NCBI GenBank assembly: GCA_034721855.1
Contig: JAYENB010000102.1
Coordinates: 1 to 18,771, forward strand
Direction of reading: 5' to 3'
DNA: 18,771 nucleotides
Source: JAQIBY01 sp034721855
GTDB lineage: Bacteria; Bacteroidota; Bacteroidia; Bacteroidales; ML635J-15
Every line of letters begins with the position of its first letter. Position 1 is the stretch's first letter. Shown here piece after piece: positions 7,617 through 13,887 of this stretch. Both the position numbers and the translations under genes were made by a program. The notes beneath the pieces are model-generated. The model made no database searches, was not told where the DNA came from, and was given only the letters and a program-made list of their open reading frames with translations.

Positions 7617-8392
7617 TTATGTTTCGTTAATGTATTTTTCAATTTTTTTGACAGCGTGATGGTATGATGCTTTTAAAGCACCAACGCTGGTGTGTAATAT
7701 TTCTGACATGTCTTCGTATTTTAGGTTATCATAATATTTCATATTGAACACGAGCCTTTGTTTTTGAGGCAGTTGCAATAATGCTTTTTGCAGGGTTTTT
7801 TGAGCTTCATCACCATCAAAATATGATCCTGCCTGGATATATTGATTCAGTTTATCTTCGTAGGACGTGGCTGAAAACACATGTTTGCGTTTTTGTTTTC
7901 GGAGAAAATTCAGCGCTTCGTTAACAGCGATTCTGTACATCCATGAAAACAATTGTGAATCTTCCCTGAAATTGTTGAGGTTTTGATAAATTTTAATGAA
8001 GCTTTCCTGCAGGATGTCATCTGTGTCTTCGTGAACAATAAGTATTTTACGAATCACATTGTACAATTTTTCCTGGTATTTCAGCACAAGAAAATGAAAA
8101 GCATAGTCTGGGTTGCCATGCNNNNNNNNNNNNNNNNNNNNNNNNNNNNNNNNNNNNNNNNNNNNNNNNNNNNNNNNNNNNNNNNNNNNNNNNNNNNNNN
8201 NNNNNNNNNNNNNNNNNNNNNAATGAAGCTTTCCTGCAGGATGTCATCTGTGTCTTCGTGAACAATAAGTATTTTACGAATCACATTGTACAATTTTTCC
8301 TGGTATTTCAGCACAAGAAAATGAAAAGCATAGTCTGGGTTGCCATGCCTGAATTTGTCTAAAATTTCTTTATCGCTGAGCTGATCATTCAT
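7617..8392 (-). CDS. ECF-type RNA polymerase sigma factor, split by an assembly gap
   Basis: The deposited sequence is interrupted by 100 N flanked by identical 127-bp copies. Removing one copy and the N run gives one open frame of 182 residues, from the ATG at 8392 to the stop at 7617. Region 2 lies at about 24-92 (FLVLKYQEKLYNVIRKIL, DDILQESFIKIYQNL, then FSWMYRIAVNEALNFLRKQ) and region 4 at about 125-178 (LLQLPQKQRLVFNMKYYDNL, then SEILHTSVGALKASYHHAVK, a helix-turn-helix for the -35-type element). There is no sigma region 3, as expected for ECF factors. The start codon is 3 bases after the transketolase C-half stop, so it probably shares that transcript. It likely directs RNA polymerase to a small stress regulon, controlled by the two proteins encoded downstream. 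Confidence 0.88.
7995..8121. repeat. 127-bp assembly duplication, left copy (gap 1)
   Basis: Identical over all 127 bases to 8222-8348, directly on the other side of 100 N. The end of one contig and the start of the next overlap by the assembly k-mer length and were not merged. It is not a biological repeat. Confidence 0.93.
8122..8221. other. Scaffold gap of 100 N (gap 1)
   Basis: Exactly 100 N, a conventional placeholder length. The matching flanks mean the true gap is negative (an overlap of 127 bp), so no sequence is likely to be missing. Confidence 0.95.
8222..8348. repeat. 127-bp assembly duplication, right copy (gap 1)
   Basis: Partner of 7995-8121. Merging the two restores the sigma factor frame without a shift. 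Confidence 0.93.
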
Positions 8393-8395
8393 TAA

Positions 8396-9352
8396 TTATG
8401 ATTTGCGATCCAACGCTTTGGATGCTGCTTCAATGATGTTTGATGTGTCAAGTCCGTATTTTTTGAGCAGGTCTTCGGGTTTTCCGCTTTCGCCGAAAAC
8501 ATCATTCACAGCAACCATTTCAACCGGACATGGATAATTACGTCCGAGAAACTGTGCTACAGCATCTCCCAAACCACCATTCATCAAATGTTCTTCTGCA
8601 GTTACCACAGCGTTTGTTTTGCTTACTGATTGTAAGATGGCTTCTGTGTCCAAAGGTTTAATGGTGTGAATGTTTATCAGGTCCACTGAAATATTTTTCT
8701 TTTCCAGTGCCTGTGCTGCCTCAATGGCTTTCCATACCAGGTGGCCAGTTGCAATGATGGTAATATCAGTGCCTTCATTCAGATGAATTGCTTTGCCGGG
8801 AATGAATTCCTGATCTTCCGGTGTAAAATTGGGTACTTTCGGCCGTCCGAACCTGAGGTAAACAGGGCCTTCATGTTTTGCTATGGCAATGGTGGCAGCT
8901 TTGGTCTGGTTGTAATCGCAGGTGTTGATTACCATCATGTTTGGTAATCCCCGCATCAGGCCAATGTCTTCCATGATCTGATGAGTTGCCCCGTCTTCTC
9001 CAAGTGTGATGCCGGCGTGGGAGGCACAGATTTTTACATTTTTTTCGGAATAGGCAATGCTTTGCCGTATTTGATCGTATGCACGGCCGGTTGAAAAATT
9101 GGCAAAAGTGCCTGTGTATGGAATTTTTCCGCCTGTTGTTAAACCGGCAGCTACACCCATCATATTTGCTTCGGCAATGCCGGTTTGAAAAAAGCGTTCG
9201 GGATAATTTTCCGCAAAAGCATTCATTTTTAATGATCCAGTAAGATCAGCACATAATGCTACCACATCCGGATTTTGTTCTCCCAATGCTTCCAGTCCGG
9301 CACCAAAGCCCGAACGTGTGTCTTTAATGTTCAGTATTTCAAAAGTTTTCAT
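8396..9352 (-). CDS. Transketolase, C-terminal half (Pyr and C-terminal domains)
   Basis: 318 residues. The pyrimidine-binding domain of a thiamine-diphosphate enzyme is at the N-terminus: CADLTGS (34-40), RFFQTGIAEANMMGVAAGL (53-71) with the conserved catalytic Glu61, and ITLGEDGATHQIMEDIGLMR further on. The C-terminal transketolase domain follows (TDITIIATGHLVWKAIEAA, HTIKPLD, VTAEEHLMNGGLGDAV). It joins with the N-half gene product to make an active transketolase, which moves two-carbon units between sugar phosphates in the non-oxidative pentose-phosphate pathway. Split transketolases are common in Bacteroidota and archaea. The start ATG overlaps the stop of the VWA gene (ATGA), and the sigma factor gene starts 3 bases after its stop. 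Cytoplasmic; a split DXP synthase is less likely because of the overall motif pattern. Confidence 0.93.
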   Translation of the reverse strand: MKTFEILNIKDTRSGFGAGLEALGEQNPDVVALCADLTGSLKMNAFAENYPERFFQTGIAEANMMGVAAGLTTGGKIPYTGTFANFSTGRAYDQIRQSIAYSEKNVKICASHAGITLGEDGATHQIMEDIGLMRGLPNMMVINTCDYNQTKAATIAIAKHEGPVYLRFGRPKVPNFTPEDQEFIPGKAIHLNEGTDITIIATGHLVWKAIEAAQALEKKNISVDLINIHTIKPLDTEAILQSVSKTNAVVTAEEHLMNGGLGDAVAQFLGRNYPCPVEMVAVNDVFGESGKPEDLLKKYGLDTSNIIEAASKALDRKS

Positions 9353-10788
9353 GTTTTATCTATTTGTATCACAAGGGTTTTTCCTGATTTAATGGTAAAT
9401 TGTTTTTCAATTGTGTTGCGGGTTTTCTTGTTTTTTGCATAACGATATACAAGTCTGTAGTGCCCTGGTTGAAGTTGCATGTGCATGTTTTTCTGATAAG
9501 GGTCCAATCTTTTGACCATGGTTTGTTTATCGCCTTCTTCATGGATGATGGAGCCGATCGGGTGCCCCGCGAAATTAACTTCCAAGCTTCCGGATTCAGG
9601 TATAACTACTTTGTTTATGTCGCTTTGGGTTATTTTTACATCATCAATTTTGATACGCGGGATAGTAAGAATTTCCAAATCGTATGTACCGGTGATGTAT
9701 TTTTCCAGGGTGTTGAGGTTTTGTACATGCAGGGTTTCCATGTGGTTCTTTTTGCGTACAATGCATTTGATGTTGCTGTCAACAGATGTTTCGCCGGGTG
9801 TTTTGATTTCTAAATACCCCTGTGGTGCCGGCAATTCAATGATGTTGTGAATCCCGGGTTCGAGTACAATGCTGTCTTTATACACAGGGGGAATGGTATG
9901 CACTTTAAGGTCGTATTTAGTCATGATATCAAGCAGCACAGTATCGGGTTGTCCTTGTTCATTGATGGTATGGATGTAATTGTAGCGTATGGCACCGGAT
10001 AATTCATCGTAGAAACTCATGGCCACGTTTGTTTCTGTAGGGTTTCCTTTTGAATTAAGCAGGTTGACCTGCGCACTGGTAAAATTCATTACCTGATCAA
10101 CTACAGCATGCAACGCATGGCGGAATTGTTTTGAGTTATTGGCATCGAAATAAAAACCCACACAATCAAACACATCTTTAAATGTCACATCCAGGCCGAC
10201 ACCAATGATGAACGGTTTTAAAATGACGCCTTTTTCCTGAAGAGCCAGTGATACGGCACAGGGGTCTCCGTCACAGGCTTCAACACCATCGGTTATCAAA
10301 ATAATAATATGTCGTGCTGATTTATCTTTAGGAAAATCATAAGCGCCTTCTTCAAGTGAACGAGCAATAGGGGTAGTTCCTTTTGCTACCAGGTTTTCAA
10401 GTACAAATTTTATTTTGTCAATGTTGTTTTTTTCAAAAGGCACTTCCAGCTTTGTGTCGCTGCAATCCTGAGGTGGAACTGGCTTTTGATGGCCATACAC
10501 ACGGAGTGCCACTTCAACATTATCAAGTATTTGCAGTGAATCCAGCATTTCAGACAGCAGGTTACGGGCAATGTCAATTTTGCGACGACCATCCCATCTA
10601 CCAAGCATACTCTGGGAAGAATCAAAAATAATAAGTATGCGTGTCAGGGGTTTGCCGGAGGCATCTTCTTCGTTAGTAATTTTACTTGTGTCTGTGTTGA
10701 TGCTGTCGGTTTTTATGTTAACCTGAGAAACCCCTGATGTGGCAAACATCAGAAAGGTAACGCATAATATGATGAATTTTCGTGTCAT
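9349..10788 (-). CDS. Secreted VWA-domain protein between the transketolase halves
   Basis: 479 residues. Residues 1-22 are a signal peptide (FIILCVTFLMFATSGVSQ), so it is exported to the periplasm or beyond. The von Willebrand A domain spans about 48-240 and keeps the metal-binding MIDAS residues: DSSQS (Asp56, Ser58, Ser60), Thr in KGTTP (about 138) and Asp in LITDGVE (Asp167). The stretch CDGDPCAVSLALQEKGV after the last MIDAS residue is typical of a bacterial VWA subgroup. The C-terminal half (about 250-479) looks like repeated beta-sandwich units (APQGYLEIKTPG, PESGSLEVNFAG, LQPGHYRLVYRY). No enzyme motif was seen; ligand binding or adhesion is inferred. The start overlaps the transketolase N-half stop (TAATG) and its stop overlaps the C-half start (ATGA), so it sits inside a metabolic operon with no obvious functional link. 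Confidence 0.85.
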   Translation of the reverse strand: MTRKFIILCVTFLMFATSGVSQVNIKTDSINTDTSKITNEEDASGKPLTRILIIFDSSQSMLGRWDGRRKIDIARNLLSEMLDSLQILDNVEVALRVYGHQKPVPPQDCSDTKLEVPFEKNNIDKIKFVLENLVAKGTTPIARSLEEGAYDFPKDKSARHIIILITDGVEACDGDPCAVSLALQEKGVILKPFIIGVGLDVTFKDVFDCVGFYFDANNSKQFRHALHAVVDQVMNFTSAQVNLLNSKGNPTETNVAMSFYDELSGAIRYNYIHTINEQGQPDTVLLDIMTKYDLKVHTIPPVYKDSIVLEPGIHNIIELPAPQGYLEIKTPGETSVDSNIKCIVRKKNHMETLHVQNLNTLEKYITGTYDLEILTIPRIKIDDVKITQSDINKVVIPESGSLEVNFAGHPIGSIIHEEGDKQTMVKRLDPYQKNMHMQLQPGHYRLVYRYAKNKKTRNTIEKQFTIKSGKTLVIQIDKT

Positions 10789-11863
10789 TAATAATCTCCA
10801 AGGGTTTCTTCTAATTGGTCCATGGCTTGTTCCAGTTGTTCATCGTTGGGAGCTTTTCCATGCCATGCATGCGTTCCCATCATATAATCTACCCCGTAAC
10901 CCATTTCAGTTTTAAGCATTATCATCACCGGTTTGGATTTTCCGGTGTGTTTTTTGGCTTCAGTCAGTATGTTGATGACAGATTCCATATCGTTGCCTTT
11001 TTCGCACACCAGGACATCCCAGCCAAAGCTTTCAAATTTGGCTTTCAGATTGCCCAATGGCATCACTTCATCTACAGGACCATCAATTTGNNNNNNNNNN
11101 NNNNNNNNNNNNNNNNNNNNNNNNNNNNNNNNNNNNNNNNNNNNNNNNNNNNNNNNNNNNNNNNNNNNNNNNNNNNNNNNNNNNNNNNNNTCAGTATGTT
11201 GATGACAGATTCCATATCGTTGCCTTTTTCGCACACCAGGACATCCCAGCCAAAGCTTTCAAATTTGGCTTTCAGATTGCCCAATGGCATCACTTCATCT
11301 ACAGGACCATCAATTTGCTTGCCATTATAATCAATTGTGGAAATTAAATTGTCAATTTTGTGTGCAGCACAGAACATAGCGGCTTCCCAATTTTGCCCTT
11401 CCTGCATTTCACCATCGCCATGTAGGGAAAATACATGCGCGTTGTTTTTGTTGAGTTTTTTTGCGAGGGCAGCGCCTGCAGCAACCGATAATCCCTGGCC
11501 AAGAGAGCCGGAAGCCACCCGAATTCCGGGAAGTTTCTCTTCCGTAGCAGGATGTCCCTGCAGGCGTGAATTGATTTGCCTGAATGTTTTCAGTTCATCA
11601 ACAGGGAAATATCCACTCCTTGCAAGCACAGAATACCAGCCCGGTGAAATATGACCGTTGGAAAGGAAAAATAAATCCTCTTCTTTTTCAACAATGGAAA
11701 AGGTTTTGGGGTCATGGTTCATGACAGCAAAATAGAGGGCTACGAGGTAGTCGGTACAACCGAGGCTCCCGCCGGGATGGCCTGATGACTGTGCGTGTAC
11801 CATTCTTACAATGTCCCTGCGTACCTGGGATGCCATTTTTTCTAATTCTTTGATGTTGTACAT
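10788..11863 (-). CDS. Transketolase, N-terminal half (TPP-binding), split by an assembly gap
   Basis: A run of 100 N with 127-bp duplicated flanks interrupts the gene. Collapsed, it is one frame of 282 residues. Motifs: SGHPGGSLGCTD (27-38), LSNGHISPG (67-75), QGHP (102-105), ASGSLGQGLSVAAG (117-130), and the thiamine-diphosphate site GDGEMQEGQNWEAA (149-162) that ends at Asn180 in DYNGKQ. It supplies the PP-domain of transketolase and pairs with the C-half two genes on. The frame can begin 7 codons earlier, at 11884, but I prefer 11863 (MYNIKELEKMASQVRRD): it matches the usual family N-terminus, and a possible -7 box at 11899-11892 would put the transcript start almost on the upstream ATG. 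The stop overlaps the VWA start by one base. First gene of the minus-strand run. Confidence 0.9.
10964..11090. repeat. 127-bp assembly duplication, left copy (gap 2)
   Basis: Identical to 11191-11317 across the 100-N gap, the same length as at gap 1. This points to one assembler setting (k = 127) as the cause. Confidence 0.93.
11091..11190. other. Scaffold gap of 100 N (gap 2)
   Basis: Exactly 100 N between two copies of the same 127 bases. As at gap 1, the contigs overlap and nothing is likely to be missing. Confidence 0.95.
11191..11317. repeat. 127-bp assembly duplication, right copy (gap 2)
   Basis: Partner of 10964-11090. Merging the copies restores the transketolase N-half frame. Confidence 0.93.
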
Positions 11864-11891
11864 TGGTTGTTGTTTTATTAACATTGAAATG

Positions 11892-11899
11892 CAAAATTA
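11892..11899 (-). promoter_or_regulatory. Possible -7 box of the transketolase operon (TAATTTTG)
   Basis: Matches the Bacteroidota TAnnTTTG box on the minus strand. No TTTG is found 19-21 bases upstream, so only half of the promoter is recognisable. Transcription would begin near 11885, giving a leader of about 20 bases before the ATG at 11863. Confidence 0.33.
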
Positions 11900-11936
11900 A
11901 CAGAATATCGGAAATTTTCATACCGAAAAGGGCAGT

Positions 11937-11955
11937 TGTTGATAAGTGTGGATAA
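11937..11955 (-). promoter_or_regulatory. Tandem DnaA-box-like sites
   Basis: On the minus strand, TTATCCACA (11955-11947) is a perfect match to the classic DnaA box. It is followed after one base by TTATCAACA (11945-11937), which differs at one position. An AT-rich stretch adjoins (11961-11995). Two boxes in the same direction are too few for a typical oriC, so a DnaA-controlled promoter or titration site is the more modest reading. It lies directly upstream of the transketolase operon. Confidence 0.45.
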
Positions 11956-12027
11956 GTTTTGGAAATTTAACGTAATATTATACATTAGCAGTGTTTAAAA
12001 AGGCTCACGAAAGTGTCCTACATAAGT

Positions 12028-12046
12028 TTCCGAATCAAGTTCGGGA
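12028..12046. repeat. Small intergenic hairpin, possible dispersed palindrome
   Basis: TTCCGAA, loop TCAAG, TTCGGGA: a 7-bp stem with one G-U type pair. The core CCGAA-TCAAG-TTCGG resembles short palindromic repeats that I recall from intergenic regions of several bacterial genomes. It has no T-tract, so it is not an ordinary terminator. Only one copy is seen here. Confidence 0.4.
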
Positions 12047-12119
12047 CGAGTTGTCATGCCTGCATTACATTATGGCAGATAAATGTGGAGTATTGCCGTG
12101 TGACTAAATTAATCTATAA

Positions 12120-12806
12120 ATGAAAAAAATTATTATTAATATCATCATTTTTATTTTCTTGACAACTCTATCAATGTATGCTCAGGAAGAAAGAAAAAAA
12201 TTTCGTTTTAATCCAAGCATCGGGATGAGTATACCATATTCTGATTTTGCAAAAGATAATATGGAATATGACGCCGGATTTTCTTCTGTAGGACTTAATA
12301 TCAATTCAGATATAATGTGGTATTGGGGCAAATATTTTGGACTTAGTCTTGATCTTGGCTATACAAACCTTTTCTTTAAAAAGAAAGCTTATAAATCGGA
12401 GTATGAGAGAATATTAGAGCAATCTGACGGCATTGAAGTTTTAGCAGGAAACTACCAGGTAGCTCATTCTTCTTTGGGCTTGATCATAAAAACACCTGAA
12501 TTTTATAATACTGAAGTGTTGACAATAGGTAGATTAGGTTTTTCATATTGCATACATCCGGAGATATTGGTTACTGATGAATATTGGGGAGTGATTAATT
12601 CAATTAAACAAGATGATGCAATTAGTATTATCAGTTCATTGAATTTTCGAATCAATCACTATATCTCGGAAAAATACGGGATAAGTATTTATTTTAATAC
12701 ATATTCCACTAATCCGAGGTTTTCAGATAAAACAAGTATTGAGAATGGTTTTAATTTGTATATTGCATATTATAGTATTAACGCTGGTTTTATTATTAGA
12801 TTTTAA
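12120..12806 (+). CDS. Outer-membrane beta-barrel protein, hypothetical
   Basis: 228 residues. The signal peptide covers 1-22 (KKIIINIIIFIFLTTLSMYAQ). Afterwards the sequence alternates hydrophobic and polar residues and is rich in Tyr, Phe and Gly in short strands (FRFNPSIGMSIPYSDF, KYFGLSLDLGYTNLFF, KYGISIYFNTYS, LYIAYYSINAGFIIRF), ending in Phe as barrel proteins do for assembly by BamA. I infer an 8-strand-type barrel in the outer membrane; no specific family is recognised. It lies 3 bases before the PD40 lipoprotein gene, so the two are probably cotranscribed and may work together. The pair is visibly more AT-rich than its neighbours, and no clear promoter was found upstream. Confidence 0.7.
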   Translation: MKKIIINIIIFIFLTTLSMYAQEERKKFRFNPSIGMSIPYSDFAKDNMEYDAGFSSVGLNINSDIMWYWGKYFGLSLDLGYTNLFFKKKAYKSEYERILEQSDGIEVLAGNYQVAHSSLGLIIKTPEFYNTEVLTIGRLGFSYCIHPEILVTDEYWGVINSIKQDDAISIISSLNFRINHYISEKYGISIYFNTYSTNPRFSDKTSIENGFNLYIAYYSINAGFIIRF

Positions 12807-12809
12807 TTT

Positions 12810-13787
12810 ATGATTTATCTCAAAAAAATAATCTGCCTCTTGATAGTTTTATTGATAATGATCTCCTGCGATGATGATAGGCAAAATTTTGATAAAGCGA
12901 TTATTTCATTAACTCCAAAAAATTTTTCAGAAGTAAACTCAGAATATGATGATTATAACGCTGACTTAAACATAATTTGGAGCCGGTATTCTTTTTCATT
13001 GATTTTTTCTACAAACAGGTTTAGCCAGGGTAATGATTTTGATTTCATACACTATGATTGTGATTTTTTCGTCAATCTGGTTAACGGAGAAGCATCGGTA
13101 AATGCCTGGTTGGTTAATGATAGCACAATTAATGTGATAAATAGTCAGTATAATGAATATGGTCCTTATACAACATGTCAAAACATTTATGGATGTGATG
13201 ACTATAGGTTTTTTTATACCACTGATGAGGACGGTAATTTGGATATTAAGATGATGTATGTTAATTACGAAAATATCCCTACAGATAGAATTAGTTTGAA
13301 TCACATTAACAGTGATAGTAATGAAGGATATGTAACTATTTTCGAAAATGCAGATACAAATAGAGAAATTATTTATTTTGCCTCTGATCGTGATGGTCAG
13401 TATGATATTTACCGGGCTTCCGGTGAGGTTAACAAAAATATAGAACAATCTAATTCAGTTGAAATTGAGAAAATCGATATTTTCAATAGTGATAAAGATG
13501 ATCATTGCCCTTTTATACATAATAATATAATGGTGTTCGCATCCAAAAGAGCCGGCGGTTATGGTGGTTATGATCTGTGGTATTCTAAATATGACGATAC
13601 ACAATGGTCTTCACCCGTTAATTTTGGTACCAGGATTAATTCTGAATATAATGAGTTTCGCCCTGTCATTTTTGAGACAGAAAGGGATAATTTTTTTAAT
13701 AATTTAATGCTATTTTCATCTGACAGACCCGGAGGAAAAGGAATGTTTGATTTATATTACTGCGGATTGAATAAAAATTTTAATTAA
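12810..13787 (+). CDS. PD40 beta-propeller lipoprotein, probably surface-exposed
   Basis: 325 residues. The lipoprotein signal ends in MISC with the lipidated Cys20; the next residues are DDDR, an acidic start like the surface-export signals described for Bacteroidota lipoproteins. PD40 (WD40-like, TolB-type) repeats are seen at IIYFASDRDGQYDIYRA, MVFASKRAGGYGGYDLWYSK with the following WSSPVNFGTRINSEYNEFRP, and LMLFSSDRPGGKGMFDLYYC. Earlier repeats are more degenerate (FSLIFSTNRFSQGNDFDFIHY). The fold is a beta-propeller used for protein contacts. Unlike the T9SS protein PorE, it has no OmpA peptidoglycan-binding domain. It follows the barrel gene by 3 bases and converges on the YhaN-like gene 100 bp away. 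Its role is unknown; an outer-membrane complex with the barrel is an inference. Confidence 0.78.
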   Translation: MIYLKKIICLLIVLLIMISCDDDRQNFDKAIISLTPKNFSEVNSEYDDYNADLNIIWSRYSFSLIFSTNRFSQGNDFDFIHYDCDFFVNLVNGEASVNAWLVNDSTINVINSQYNEYGPYTTCQNIYGCDDYRFFYTTDEDGNLDIKMMYVNYENIPTDRISLNHINSDSNEGYVTIFENADTNREIIYFASDRDGQYDIYRASGEVNKNIEQSNSVEIEKIDIFNSDKDDHCPFIHNNIMVFASKRAGGYGGYDLWYSKYDDTQWSSPVNFGTRINSEYNEFRPVIFETERDNFFNNLMLFSSDRPGGKGMFDLYYCGLNKNFN

Positions 13788-13887
13788 GCCAACAAACTGA
13801 AAATCCAATCATGTTCGCGAATACACCTGTCATAACAAGCACTAAAATTTAATTTAAACATATCCCTGCCAGCTTTTTACATCTGCT

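Noticed and set aside
7995..8348. Tandem duplication within the sigma factor gene
   Set aside because: The copies are identical, flank exactly 100 N and have the same length as the copies at the second gap; an assembly overlap explains all of this.
11937..11995. A complete chromosomal origin (oriC)
   Set aside because: Only two box-like sites are present and no dnaA or other origin-linked gene is nearby, so it is reported only as tandem DnaA-type sites.
12996..13448. Minus-strand frame of 150 codons opposite the PD40 lipoprotein
   Set aside because: It is low-complexity and Ile-rich, with no start context; the plus-strand frame has a lipobox and PD40 repeats.
13788..13887. Terminator between the convergent lipoprotein and YhaN-like genes
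   Set aside because: No stem with a T-tract could be found in these 100 bases on either strand.
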